NCBI GenBank assembly: GCA_033030425.1
Contig: JAUFSD010000019.1
Coordinates: forward strand, 1,356,033 to 1,420,032
DNA length: 64,000 bases
Reading direction: 5' to 3'
Origin: Verpa conica
Lineage: Eukaryota > Ascomycota > Pezizomycetes > Pezizales > Morchellaceae
Part shown: positions 1-12,657 of the stretch, piece by piece
Position numbering within the stretch: position 1 is the first letter of the stretch
Layout: each line of letters starts with the position of its first letter
Position numbers and translations under genes: made by a program
Notes under the pieces: model-generated
Database searches by the model: none
What the model saw: only the letters and a program-made list of their open reading frames with translations
Told to the model about the DNA's origin: nothing

Positions 1-941
1 GTTTTTTAGGTAGAGGTGGTTTGTGAGGGTCTTGCGGCAAAGGCGAGGCTGTGTTTTGTGTAGCCTAAAACCCCACAACTTATTGGTGACGTGTCAATTC
101 CCAATAATATGCATGGAAATAGGCCAAATGAGCACAGAAGGCTGTAGTTATATAAATACGGGAAAACCTTTGCGTTCTGATTCTAATAATCCCAAGCCAA
201 GTCTTTTGGGGCTGTAAGTTAATCTAGGGGAGCTGAAATAAGGGCTAATATAATAGGAGCCTGGTACATGCTTCTTTCTTAAGTTTATTATCATGTACAT
301 GTCAACATCTATACCAAATATACTTAACCCCATAGATAATCTTGTAAATTCCGCTCTTGTTTCTCGATAACCCTAACCCACATTCGTTGTAATCTTACTA
401 GAAACTACCACAGTGCTCTTGTAATGGTGGCTACTGCGGTAAGCGTGATTACAATACTTTATTCTTTTCCAGTAATATTCTACTGTTGCGCCGAAACAGG
501 TTAGAGATGTGCATGTGTACCAGTACACAATAACCTCAAACTTACCTGTGGTATGTAGGTGTAATTAAGAGGCTCCAGGATTATTTAGGGTTTATGGTAG
601 CAAGGTGGGGACGGAAGAACCATGGGCCAGAAATGTGATAATTTAAGGAATTTAGGTAGACTTGTGTCAAAAGTTAAGTTACATCTTCTCTAAGGAAGCC
701 GTTGGTCCCACTCCTGTACAATACCTCCCAGGGCTAAATAGGGGAAACTCTAACCTTTACATATAGGCAACCCATCCTAACCTACGGATATCTAACTACC
801 ATGCTCGCTATAGCGCACCCAAAGAAAAATAATTATCTACGTACACCGGACCGCCATGCACTTAAAACAGTCATACCCTATATTATAACATACCCCTTAT
901 GAAACTAACCATCAGTAGAATATTAATTCAAGGCTTTATCA
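1..941. other. No gene recognised
   Basis: AT-rich sequence downstream of the ankyrin gene. It has no long open frame, no splice-linked exons I could join and no clear repeat. A short telomere-like CCCTAACCC string near 370 is isolated and not repeated. Confidence 0.5.
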
Positions 942-3900
942 TCAGAAGTAATGATTTGGACGACTCTCTACCAATAGCTTTTTTACAAGATCCTTTCTGT
1001 TTCCCTCCGCAATATTCATTGGTGTCTTCCCATCATTATCTCGGGCCCCAAGGTGTGCCCCATTCCGAGTAATACCTTAATCACGCCTCAGTATCCACCC
1101 TCTGCTGCCTTGTGTAATGGTGTTCTACCGGCCACGTTTTTAATATTTAGAGTTGCTCCACTGTCTAATAAAAGCTGTATAACGGCCTCATATCCGTTGC
1201 TTGCCGCCGTATGTATCGCTGTATCTCCATTCTTATCCCGAGTGAGTAAATTGACGTCCTCGTCTATCAGCAACCTCACGCATTCCTGGCGTCCCATCTC
1301 TGCAGCCGTGTGAATCGCGGTTCTGCCATCCATGTCCTTAACGTCTCGGTTAATTCTTGGCTGCGATAACAAGAGTTTGGCTATAGCCTCGTGGCCATTT
1401 CTCACTGCGATATGGAGTGCTGTCTCTCTATGATTATTCGTGATACTTGGGTCAGACCCGTTTTCGAGGAGTAGCTTTACAATCGTTATTTTCCCTGCCC
1501 CTGCTGCTAAATAGAGTGCTGTTTTCCCGAGTTTGTCTTTAACGTCTAGACTGCCTCCACCTTGGATTAAGAGCTCTACTGTAGATCTGTGCCCGTGTTG
1601 CGCTGCTAAGTGGATTGCCGTTCTGCCTCCAATATCTTTATTGTCGGGGTTTGACCCTTTCTCTAGGAAAAGCTCTACAAGCTTCTCTGTCCAACCTCGG
1701 CTACCTTATGTATTGCTGTTCTACCATGTTTGTCTTTCGTGTCAGGGTCGGCTCCATATTGTATAAGGAGCTCAACTATGGCTTTATGTCCGCTCATCGC
1801 CGCTATTTGCATCGGTGTCGTGCCAGTATTATCTCTCGAGTCTGGATCGCATCCCAAATCTATTAATTCCAGTAGGACGTCTTTATGACCCTTTTCAGCT
1901 GCACTATGTATTGGGGTTCTTGAATCTTCATCTTTTGCGTTTAAGTCGCCACCCCCTTGAACTAAAAGCCTCAAGATAGCCTCGTGGCCTTCTGCTGCTG
2001 CTTTGTGGATTGCTGTTTGGCCACAGTGATCTTTGACGTCCGGATCTGACCCTTCATTGAGAAAGAACTCCACAATCGATTCCCCTCCCCTTTCCACTGC
2101 GCTATGCATTGCTGTTCTGCCTAGTTTATCCCTCGAATCCGGATCAACCCCAATATTCAGCAAGTATTTCACCACATCCCCACACCCGCTGCCTGCTGCT
2201 GAATGCATTGCTGTTTTACCACTCTTATCCCTCGTGAACTGGTCTGACCCTTTCTCAATCAAGAATTTTACAACTTTAATGCAACCTTTCTCAGCTGCTT
2301 TATGCATTGCTGATCTACCATCTTTATCTTTGACGTCTGGATCGGCTCCTCTCGCGACTAAAAACTTAACAATAGCTTGGTTGTCTACTTCCGCAGCCAT
2401 ATGCACCGCTGTCCTATCAAAACCGTCTTTTTGGTCTAGGCCAGCCCCCCTCTCCACTAGCAGTTTCGCTGTTTCTTCTTCATCCCCCTCAATTGCTACT
2501 AATAAGTGTAAAGGCGTTTTTCCTTCCGAGTTTTGCTCATTGATGCCCGCGCCGTTGTCGAGCAGCAGTTTGATTATATTCTGCCTACCGGTTCTCGTGG
2601 AAGAACTCATTACTAGGTGAAGTGCCGTTTGGTTTTCGGAATCGCGGGATGCTGGATCGGCCCCAAATGATAGTAATATCTTGACCAACGTTTCATCCCC
2701 TCGTTGTACTGCGTTAGAAAGTGGTGTTTTGCCCTCGCTCGACAGCTCATCAACATCACGACCTTCGTCATTTATAAGAGCCTCATATAAATCTCTTGCT
2801 CGACCAGTTCGGATAGCATAATGGAGAGGAAAGAGAATATCCTCCGTGTTGGTTTGTGTATCTGTGGCTCTCTCACTAGCTGTAGAATCTGCCGAAGGGG
2901 ATTCAAGCTCGATAAGATCTTCAGTAAGCTTTCTCCCAAATATCCTGAGATATAATCTCATTACCCGGGTTTCCGGGTGATCTCGGCCAAGTCCCACTAC
3001 CAATGCCTTCACAAGTTTCATGCACTCTCTACGACCTTGGTCATAGTTATTTTGAGCTATAAGAATGCTGACTTTGTTTACGCACAAGTTGCGAATTCGT
3101 GCACAGACCTTTCCCATATGCATATGATTGCTTTCGCCAGGGTTCTCGTCTCCGAATTCCTTTAGATGGTCTAAGATATCTGGGACTCTATCCAAAATAT
3201 TGGGAAGCGTGTCGGCCTCGAACAGAGCAGGCACAATAATTCTGTAGGCGTCGTCAATAGTCGCTAATCCAGACCGCGTGAGGATCTCAGCAAGGCCATC
3301 GACATCCTTATTAGAGACTTTGAGAACGCGCTTGCCGGTAATAGGCTCGATCGTTGTTTCGGACTCGATTGGCGTAATCTTCTTAGCGGCGGCAGTCATG
3401 AACTTAGATAAGATGAACTGGGCGCACATTTGTCTAAGAGAGGTTGTATTGATTATTCCTTGGAGCATTCCTGCTGTCGGTGCTGGGCCCATACAGTATA
3501 AAACGCGGGAATTGCGGATCTGACGGGTGTCGCGCACCTCATCGATAGTTGGTAGGTCAATGGAATCGATCTCTCTAGAAATCCACCAGTCACACAGTAC
3601 ATGCCCAACATCATTGCCTCCCTCGCCAGTCGTACCAATAACCCATAGATTTTCGGCTTCTTCTGTGATATGAGATTCTCTAAGATAGGATACCCATAAG
3701 GAGAAAACGGCCTCCATGTCCTCCCGATTGACTCTCCATGGACCCAACTCTCCTCCGACTCTGCTCCGGCTTATTCTTAACTTCAAAAGACTACTTACGG
3801 TAGCAGATTCATTGGTAGTAGTAACAGGCAAATCCCAATAGAACTCGTCAAGATCCTTGTCGACTGGCAAAATACCACCCCCAGAAGGGCTCCAAAGATG

Positions 3901-5682
3901 ATTCATGATGGCTTCAATAGTTTCTACGAGAGAAACTACCGTACCGTGAATTTTCGTCTTCCAGGTGGAGCCCGCCATCTGGCCGAGCCTGATCCTGGCC
4001 TTCAAGACTCTGGAAATAGGACTTGTTGGGTCGGGCTCAAGTACGTGGGGCTCGGGTAAATCTCTAGTGACAACATTCCATACACTACAATGTACCATTT
4101 GCTTTGAAATAAAGTCGAGCTCGTGGCCTTTGGGTAATTCCTTGACATAATGTTTGTTCCAGCTAGGACTAGGGCCTATTTTGAAAGTCTGGAGCTTGGT
4201 GGTGAGGTTCCTGCGAAGAACCACCCGCAGCATGGTCATAATTCCCATGGCAAGAAGTTGACAAAGAGTTGCTGAATAGTGCATTGCGCGAAGGCTATGT
4301 TGGGAACATGTCATATTAGTATAGTGCATATGAGTATCAATAAACCTAGAAAACCTTACCCCACAAATTGGAGAACAAAACCTATGCATATTAGTATAAA
4401 TCGCACGGATAAAAAAATAGTGATAAAGCTTGTAACTTACCACAGACACTAATAACTGCACCCAGAGTAGTCAAAATGTGGTAGTGCTTCTCCTTTGATT
4501 CTAACGGTCGAGATGTCGTTATAGATTTTCGTCCCCGGGCAGCATATATAGCATAGGATTTGAATTTCTGGTCGTTAACCGTTTGCCCTCTCTGTAACCA
4601 GAGGATCTGTAAAGGTCTTTCATCGCCGCTTTCCACCCTCCACTCATTCTCCACTGTGCTTTTCTCAATAACATAGGCGCAGAGAAACATCCCGACGAAA
4701 ACTCCCAAGGTCCCAACCAACATGAGTGGAAATGCATGCTTTGGCGCCCTATACCCATCTTTATTCCACTGCCATCCAGAATAACTGACTGTCGTCCAAT
4801 TAAATACCATCGCACCGGCTTGTAGTACCACTCCTACCAATCCAATTAATCGTAACTCCCACTTTTCAACCGAAGGATTTGTGGTATTCAATGAGATATT
4901 TGGTGCTGCGATGTCGGCCAAGAGTGGGTAGGATTCGCTATCAGGGTCCCTCCTACCACTCGCAAATAGTCTACCTAGCATCATCCAAAGCAGGTGCGGA
5001 TGGCCCGTACTTCGGCTCAAACAGTTGTGTTTATCCAGCGAAGGCTCCAAGACATCTTTACGCGCATAGACTCCGTGGTGGTTTTGAGTATCTATGTCCA
5101 CCACACTCCCAGCGTTCTCCCTATCATACAATAACTCGATGATATCCGGAGATCCAGCTACGCGAACAATACCGATACCGTTCCATAATTCGCAGACATC
5201 CGGTGAAGTTGAGCTAATCAAAATATTAGAGGTCATAGAAACTATATGACGTATTGGGAAATGTAGAGTAAGAACCTCATGACTTCAATCTCCGCCTGAG
5301 CTCCCGGCTCCCTGGCTCGTCCAATTATCGCCTTCAAGGTTTTATTCCCGGCGACACGTATCGCGCAAGTTATCGCGGTTATCATGCCTAGCGGAGCGCA
5401 TGCGAATATGACATGCTCCAGCCAGTGCATGCTTTGGCCTAGGTACTGTTTTGCGACCTGTTCCCCGAAGAGCGCAATCAGGGGTGCTAGGGTGATAAAT
5501 TGATTAGAAACTATAAAATTCTATAAAAAAAAGGGGATTACTATACCAAGGTCGCTTAACAGGTTGTTTGAGAAATTATCACCGGCAGATTCAGTAACAG
5601 CCGCTAGAACAGGTAAAGCATATAGAGTAACAACGAGTAGCATTGTTTTGTCTGGGTATCGATAGTGGTAAAACATCTCCAT
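942..5682 (-). pseudogene. Membrane-anchored ankyrin-repeat protein, 3' end broken by frameshifts and a stop
   Basis: Exons read on the minus strand: 5682-5547, 5486-5276, 5213-4441, a 22-nt micro-exon 4381-4360, then 4294 onward. All introns are about 59-65 nt with GT..AG ends and CTAAT-like branch sites. The N-terminal half has several hydrophobic segments (around LVVTLYALPVLAAV, VIFACAPLGMITAI, LMLVGTLGVFVGMF and the micro-exon stretch GFVLQFVGLRAMH). The C-terminal half is about 20 ankyrin repeats with the usual G-TALH/IH-AAE-G--V--LL---GADP pattern. This matches a common fungal layout of a polytopic membrane N-terminus plus cytosolic ankyrins, probably a scaffold or recognition protein; the function is unknown. 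Three lesions are visible: a 1-nt loss near 1694 that puts a stop at 1675, a TGA near 1087, and a 1-nt loss in a G run near 1060. Beyond each one the ankyrin frame resumes, down to a TGA at 942. Undamaged, it would be about 1,500 residues. The lesions could be decay or homopolymer sequencing errors. Confidence 0.8.
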
Positions 5683-8505
5683 GATTCAAACCAAGGTCGA
5701 TTAGGGCGGGATAATATCAAGGCTGAGGAGATGCTAAGCGCTTCTATCGTTCGCGATGTAGCGTCTTATCTTATATCTTATCAATCTAATAACCTAACCA
5801 CTTGATGGAAGGCCTTAAATGTCTGCCTGGCTATAGATTATTGATATCCATAGCTGTATGTATTGTATGTTAACAAATTAAACCGTACATCGGCTGCAAC
5901 AACACACTACTGGGTATAGCTAAGCCTGTAACAACCACAAAAAAAGATAAAAACCTGGAATAAAGTAAAGAATAAGAAATTAGTATTCAGTGATGCACTC
6001 TATATAGTATATGGGGTCAAGTGATCATTCAGTTTCTCTGAATTATTAATATTGTCAGAGGGCTAAAAATGCGAAAACTTAACACTTCTCAACAACAGAT
6101 CAACAAATGAAAAATTTAATGATTCTTAGTTAAGTATCTAAACTTAGGACCATAAAGATTACAATCACGCAATAAAATAATTTTTGTCTACATGCTAAAG
6201 TACATAACTCCACAAGTATCTTTACAGTTGCCTAGCCAATTTGAGCCACTCCCCCCACACTTCCTTCCCTATTCTTTTTTTATATGAAGTAAATATCTCA
6301 AAAGAACTACCTATTTGCTTTTCTACCATGATTATAAGTGCCTTTGTGTTAAGTTGTTGGTGATTGTTATATTTTATACATTTCAGGTTGGTTGTCATGT
6401 ACGGTTTAATTTGTTAACGTACAATACATACTGTGCATCAGAACGATGCTAGCCCTGTTGTAAACCCAGCCTCACACAGCGACCCACCAAATGGTGTAAC
6501 TGCATCTGCCGAGGGCCCGATTAAGTTTTAAACGACTTGGAATTATTCTATTACATAACATCTGATGGATAGCAATTGTAATATGGGCCTGGGCGGTAGA
6601 CATACACAATCGTGACATTGATAATCGCTTCGCTATGAACCGGAATGACCCTCCTCCCATGGCACTAACCTAGATTTTAAGGTCTTGAATGGTAGGAGGT
6701 TTTACTACTAGGAACCACAAAGGACAAGGAACAACAGATACCTCGAGTTCGTGCCGACACTGTTGGGGGAGCCTTTCGTATACCAACGGTTGGCGTGCAT
6801 ACCTTCCAGATGCCATCCACTGCCAAATTATCCAGTAAAAATATAAAACTTTTACAACACGGTCTACTAACACCAATACAGCCTTTGGTGCTTGTAGATA
6901 GGCAAGTTTATGAATTTGCCTTGGACTAGTATTCCCTTTTATGGTACGGTACCAAGAGTAGCGCCAAGACAGTGCACGGGGTAGTTCCCGTGACAGGCGC
7001 TTTGCTACCACCGCATTACCCTCACACCTCAGCTTTAAGCCTCAATTCTTCGTGGGATAAGCCATCACCCCGGTTTTAGGAAAAAAGGAGGCTGCTAGGC
7101 GTTGGCCTCGAGTTTCTAGGATAGAGGATTAAATGGTACAGTAGGGCAGTTCTTTACCCCAGAAAAGCGGTTGGAGTCAATTCTGAGTTTGTGATCACGT
7201 GTTCTTGCGCTGCTCTCACTAATGTTGATAGATGCAATGCGCTCTACATTCTTGGGAGCGGGGGGTTACAGTATAACCCCCGATAACTAGGAATTTTTTT
7301 GTTTCAACTATGAGATAGGATTTATTTCATTTCTGGGAACTAGAGCCGGTAGACAGAATCCAGTGGTACAGTGAGTTTCATTCACGCGAGGGTTAGCCAT
7401 ATCCCACAAACATTCGAGTATTATTGCCAGACCCCCCACCTCTAGTCTCATCTCTATACCGCTTCTCTTTATATGTTGGGCTCGACAATGTATATAAGCA
7501 GCCGGCGAATCATCTCCAGCGGTTGTGTCTCGTACCTTACTAGCCAGCACTTAAGGGGTTAACCACCGAAAGAACATCAATAATATATTTATTTCTCACG
7601 TTTTTACCGAGTATCTTAATAGATGCATGTATTCGTATTATTTAAAGCTGGAATTATCTACACCGGTTATTCGAGCACAATTATGTACTCAAGACTAGTA
7701 TAGCTACGACTTATAGGTCCAGGCTTCAAAGGTAGAACTGCCACATTCTTCTTCCTAGGTATTATATTTGCCTAATATGAGGATAGGGTATATGTACGGG
7801 AGTCCATTTATTTTCAGTTGATCCCTAGTATGGGGAATTATAATGTGTCAAAATTTGAATTTTTCACAGGTGGTATGTCTGTTTTTGGAACTCTTGCGCT
7901 TCTCAGGAGGGGGGAGGTAGTAATATAGAATCACCAAGTAGTACTTTCTATATACTCAACCCTATTTTGATATGTATACCCTTAAAATAGCACAATATCA
8001 ATTCAGGAAATACCAAGGTAATAGGAGAAGGATGCACTGAGATGGAAAGGATTAAAATACCCAGCAGCTATTTAATGGGCAGGCTCAAAATAAGGGGCAC
8101 AAGTAAAGAATATGGTATATATTCAAGATACCCACAACCAAAAGCTCATTATGCAAAAGTCTAGGTCTTGTTAGGTTACATTGGCTACACCAATACGTCG
8201 GGGTATCATGACCCAGGTCTACAGGATATAAGTACAAGCCAACAACCTAGTCTCAAATAAATCATATGCAGTAACATGATTCCTCTATTGAAGCGGTAAA
8301 CGTCGAGCAAATTTAAAGAGAAACAAAACGAAACAATTATCCAAAGAAATCCTTATAAAAAGATTAAACATTCTGACCATGCTATTATGATAACACATTT
8401 TCTTTTGACTGTCCAACCCAGAAATCCCTCCATCCATGACAGAGGCTTCAGTCTAAGCTCTTACGAGCTTTCAACTATCCTTTTTGACAGTACGTCATCG
8501 CTACT
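5683..8505. other. Intergenic, one inverted-repeat element, no gene recognised
   Basis: AT-rich spacer of 2.8 kb between the ankyrin gene and the receptor gene. Apart from the element at 5857-6430 and a short GGGGGTTA..TAACCCCC hairpin around 7260-7283, I see only short, unrelated open frames (for example minus 6670-7011) with no recognisable motif or splice partners. Confidence 0.5.
5857..6430. mobile_element. MITE-like element with 34-bp terminal inverted repeats
   Basis: The left end 5857-5890 and the reverse complement of the right end 6397-6430 match at 33 of 34 positions. The ends start and finish with TA, as expected if a TA dinucleotide target was duplicated (Tc1/mariner style), but I cannot prove the target site without an empty allele. 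The interior is AT-rich and has no transposase frame, so this would be a non-autonomous element of about 574 bp. Confidence 0.7.
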
Positions 8506-11500
8506 TTAGACACTGCTTATAGAGTGTCTAGACGCCTTCAGCTCCAGCTCCTCCGAATCCAGAAGTCGTCCTTGCTCACGGTACGTCATTGCCAGGTTTT
8601 TCATTGCCTCCAGAGTATCTGGATGCTCTATTCCAAGTAACCTTTCCCTCCCCTCGAAAACCTTTAACTCTAGCTCTTCCGAGTCCTTCAGCCGTCCTTG
8701 TTTATAGTATGTCACCGCCAGGTTGGCCATTGCCTCTAGAGTGTCTGGATGCCCCATGCCTAATAGCGTCTCCCTCCCTGCCAGAACCTTCAGCTCCAGC
8801 TCTTCCGAGTCCTTCAGCCGTCCTTGATGATTGTAAGTTGTCGCCAGTTCTGCCATTGCCTGTAGAGTGTCTGGATGCTCCATGCCTAGTAGCGTCTCCC
8901 TCCCTGCCAGAACCTTCAGCTTCAGCTCTTCCGAGTCCTTCAGCCGTCCTTGTCGATGGTACGTTGACGCAAGGTTGGCCATTGCCTTTAGAGTGTCTGG
9001 ATGCTCCATGCCTAGTAGCGTCTCCCTCCCTGCCAGAACCTTCAGCTTCAGCTCTTCCGAGTCCTTCAGCCGTCCTTGTCGATGGTACGTTGACGCCAGG
9101 TTGGCCATTGCCTGTAGAGTGTCTGGATGCTCCATGCCTAGTAGCGTCTCCCTCCCTGCCAGAACCTTCAGCTCCAGCGCTTCCGAGTCCTTCAACCGTC
9201 CTTGCTGACGGTACGTTGTCGCCAGGCTGGCCATTGCCTGTAGAGTGTCTGGATGCTCCATGCCTAGTAGCGTCTCCCTCCCTGCCAGAACCTTCAGATA
9301 TAGCTCTTCCGAGTCCTTTAGCCGTCCTTGCTGATGGTACGTTGTTGCCAGGCTGGCCATTGCCTCTAGAGTGTCTGGATGCTCCATGCCTAGTAGCGTC
9401 TCCCTCCCTGCCAGAACCTTCAGATATAGCTCTTCCGAGTCCTTTAGCCGTCCTTGCTGATAGTACGTTGTCGCCAGGTTGGCCATTGCCTCTAGAGTGT
9501 CTGGATGCTCCATGCCTAGTAGCGTCTCCCTCCCTGCCAGAACCTTCAGCTCAAGCTCTTCCGAGTCCTTTAATCTTCCCTGGTAGAAGTATGCATTTGC
9601 TACCCATACAAGTGAATTAATCCATTCTTGAGACATTGCGCGCGAGCCCGGTTCAGTATGTTCCGCATCCAGATATTTCCGAGTATTACTGACCACCATC
9701 TTAATATGGGCCATAATTCTCATTTCAAATTTCAAGTATCCTATTGGCTTCTTGTTTCTATTAGATTTTATAGCCCGACTAACAAGCTTGAAAGCGCTTT
9801 TAGCCTTATCTATTATCTCGAGGGGAGATAGACGCTCACGAGCCCATCTGTGAACTAAAGGATGAATATAAAGGCTCTTTGAAAGACCTTTGCGAGTAGC
9901 TAATGAGTAAGAAAAAAGCTTCTGTAGGCAATCGTCCAGGTTTTCGTCTATTAAAGTCCTTGTTAGTCACTTAGGATGTAGCGATATAGAGATTGAATTT
10001 ACCATGACCCTCTTTTTCAAGACCAAGGCGCAGCATGTCTTCCCAAATTTCTTCATTCGACAGAAACGAACATAAAATTAAGAGATCTGTGGCATCTTTA
10101 TTTTCCTTCTCGATCGCCCCGAACGAGATTTCCCAGGTCGTAAATACTGTGTCCTCTCGATAGCGCCAGACAGGAAATCTTTTAGGTGCTCTCCCAAAAG
10201 CTTTACCAAAATTTTTCTCATAAACCTCTAAATACTCCCCGGGTGACAGCTTTTGGGTAGCAATGTAGGCACCTGCTTGGTAAATCGCAAGTGGAAGTTG
10301 CCCTAATGCTATCGCAATATCTGAGACAACGACCTTATCTGCCTGAAGTTAGCTAGGGTTTATTTTATCCGTGCCTTGATTTAACCTTCCTTCTGGGTCA
10401 ATAAAGCCAATATTTGCGCACTTAACGAGCAGCTCCACTCCCTCTGTTTCTGACATTGTCTCTACCTCAATTCCGAGGCCCGCCCCAAAGTCCACACATT
10501 CGGGCCTCCTGCTTGTCATAATTACTGTACCATGGGAGCATGATGGGATAAATGACGATATTTGAAAAGATTCCAAGTCGTCGACATTATCAAGGACAAG
10601 AAGCCAATTTGAATTTTCTTTCCGGCTATACCATCGCTTCACCGCCTTTTTAATGACCTCAGTATCCGCAGAAAGCTGTCTATTTGAGTCCACAACTCCA
10701 GGCACACCAAGAAATTGTGCTATCTGCAAATAATCAGGCCCTGATGTAGTTCCGGCTATCGAGTAATATTCTACCAGTCGCTGGGCTATCGCTCTGAACC
10801 CAAGGTTCGTTGTCTCCTCACTGGTTGCGTTGACCCAAAACACTGATGTAAAGTCCTCATGGGACTTGTAAACATATTCTAAGGCAATCTCTGTCTTACC
10901 CATCCCACCAGTACCAAATATAACTGCACACTTCATGCTTGGTCCTTTATCTTTAATCTCGATGTCAAGTTTATCGAGAAAGGCCTCTCTACCAGTGAAC
11001 CTTGGGTTTCTACGCCATTGGTGATCCAACTCGAATGGTATGTCGAAGGTAGCATGTACTCCGCTAGAGGATACGTTTTCGTTGACTAAATTTTGTTTTG
11101 CCAGTTCTCTCCCAGCGCAATCTAGCCTGAATGTAAGCTAAACCCACTACTGTAATTTAGGATCCCATGCCACTTGGAAAACTCCCCACATACCATGCAA
11201 CCTAGTAATATCATCTAATGTCTTACGCATATGTGCTATTACAGACCAGTAGGGAGAGCCTGGCTGATTGGTGAATTTGACCATCGTCGTGTGATCGAGT
11301 TCGACGGGAATTCGGTGTTCATTCGGCAGGTTGAATAGAGCGGAAACTGTATGGACAATTTTCTCTTTCTCGCCAGTTCTCCGGTACTCACCGGTATCAG
11401 ACTAGCGTAGACAGAGTTTTAGTACACCCAGTTGAAGTTGGTGGAAGAAAGAAATAGATTATACTCTTTGTATAGTTGGCGTATTTTCTACCTCATAAAA

Positions 11501-12657
11501 GCTGACGACCCTTCTAATCCAAGGCAAGATGCAAATAGCCTCCTCTCGATATGTAGCCATGAATTCGGAGGATGGCTTCAGGTGTTGAATGAGATTTAGT
11601 AATCCCGCTTTGGACTTTGGGTGACCTGGGACATCCTCAACCATTGACGTTAGTTTGGCAACCTTAAAGCCTGCATGTGGGGTCCCGAATAGCAGCAAGG
11701 CACGCGTCGAATCGAATATCTCCTTCTGATTTTCCAGCATTCTTGACCGGAATAGTGTCTAGAAATCATTCAAATAAGCTTTAATATAATAGACCTGAAG
11801 ATACTCTACTACAAACCTTCAATATTAAAATACCACCGAAACAATGTCCAATAAAGATGATGGGTCTGTTTTTTTCCTGTAAAAATATACACATAAGCAT
11901 GCCACCCAAAAACGTCTCTAGAGTCCTTACCTTGCTGCAACTCCTCACGACTTGAAGGTGCTCTGTAAATCTTCTACAGTGGTCTAAAAACGTGTCGTCT
12001 GTTGTAGGTATTTCGAGGTTGGTGTTATAACCATAGGTTAAAACCCTGATCCCTTTGACATCTTGTGGGAGAAGGTCATGCAACCACATCCGACCAGTTT
12101 CTCTATCCTTCCAAGATCCAAATGCATGCCCGCCGAGTCCCATCACCGCAATAACACTACATCCAACCCCCATAAATTAGCACGTTGATGTTTAGATTAA
12201 ATTGAAGAAACTCATAGAGGGCTTACTCCGCAATAATATCGCCTTCGGGAGTGTTTAACGGTGTAAAGCCGTGAAAATCTCTATCAACCCAGAGATAGTG
12301 ATATACGGAGTTTTTATCGGATACCCGCATGAGCTTTGGCCTAAGAGGTCCAATCTCCAAAAATAATTCCGGAATCTCCCTCAGATTCAACAATGCAGTT
12401 TGCGTTGATTCACTGCATGCAGGGTGAAGTGCGAGCTGGTCAACACACGCGCTCAAATTTTCGAGAGACTCAACTCTCTCTAAAGATCTGAGCAGATCAT
12501 ATTTACACCATGAAGATGGGACCTGCGTGATTCGCCAGCATTTGGTAGTAGCGCGGTTTCCCGAGTTCCCTGTCAGGTACGGCTTTGGGATGTCGGGGGG
12601 AACTCCTTGCTCTATAGTAGTAGCGGTAGTGGGGTCCTGTGAGGGAATGGAACTCAT
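8506..12657 (-). CDS. NLR/STAND-type receptor: alpha/beta-hydrolase, NB-ARC, TPR
   Basis: Exons: 12657-12227, 12156-11931, 11876-11817, 11758-11465, 11401-11202, 11126-10003, 9947-8506, about 1,258 codons; phases agree at each join. Domains in order: a leader (about 1-145); an alpha/beta-hydrolase-like domain with VIAVMGLGGHAFGSW, the nucleophile-elbow motif GHCFGG (Cys at about 231 where the family normally has Ser) and LLLFGTPHAG; an NB-ARC domain with P-loop GTGGMGKT (475-482), Walker B NWLLVLDNVDD (about 577-587), TSR and a GQLPLAIYQAGAYI GLPL-type motif; then 8-9 kinesin-light-chain-type TPRs of 42 residues. This is the architecture of fungal NLRs (SesB-like/NB-ARC/TPR) implicated in nonself recognition and heterokaryon incompatibility; its own ligand is unknown. 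An in-frame TAA at 10351-10349 interrupts the NB-ARC exon. It is either a CAA-to-TAA nonsense mutation or lies inside an 84-nt in-frame intron (10426-10343). The last 10 or so residues leave the TPR pattern, so the end may be slightly truncated. Confidence 0.85.
8530..9600 (-). repeat. 126-bp tandem repeats encoding near-identical TPRs
   Basis: Eight HPDTL-containing units of 42 codons follow one another without a gap inside the last receptor exon. Most differ at only a few positions, mainly at the residues after HPDTL (E/Q/K) and in the helix TY-x-x-QGRLKDSEEL-x-LK. The plus-strand DNA is correspondingly repetitive. High identity between units suggests recent unit duplication or gene conversion, as described for repeat domains of fungal NLR genes. 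Confidence 0.9.

Noticed and set aside
355..385. Telomere repeats (CCCTAA)n near the left end
   Set aside because: Only a single partial CCCTAACCC occurs, not a tandem array.
2033..2620. 195-codon plus-strand frame
   Set aside because: Antisense shadow of the ankyrin repeats.
8589..9620. 343-codon plus-strand frame (LPSPSAVL... repeats)
   Set aside because: It is the antisense shadow of the TPR repeats; its periodicity comes from the 126-bp minus-strand coding units.
11781..12173. The 130-codon frame as a separate protein
   Set aside because: It is an exon of the NLR gene with a retained 54-nt in-frame intron (11930-11877) and reads past two splice sites.
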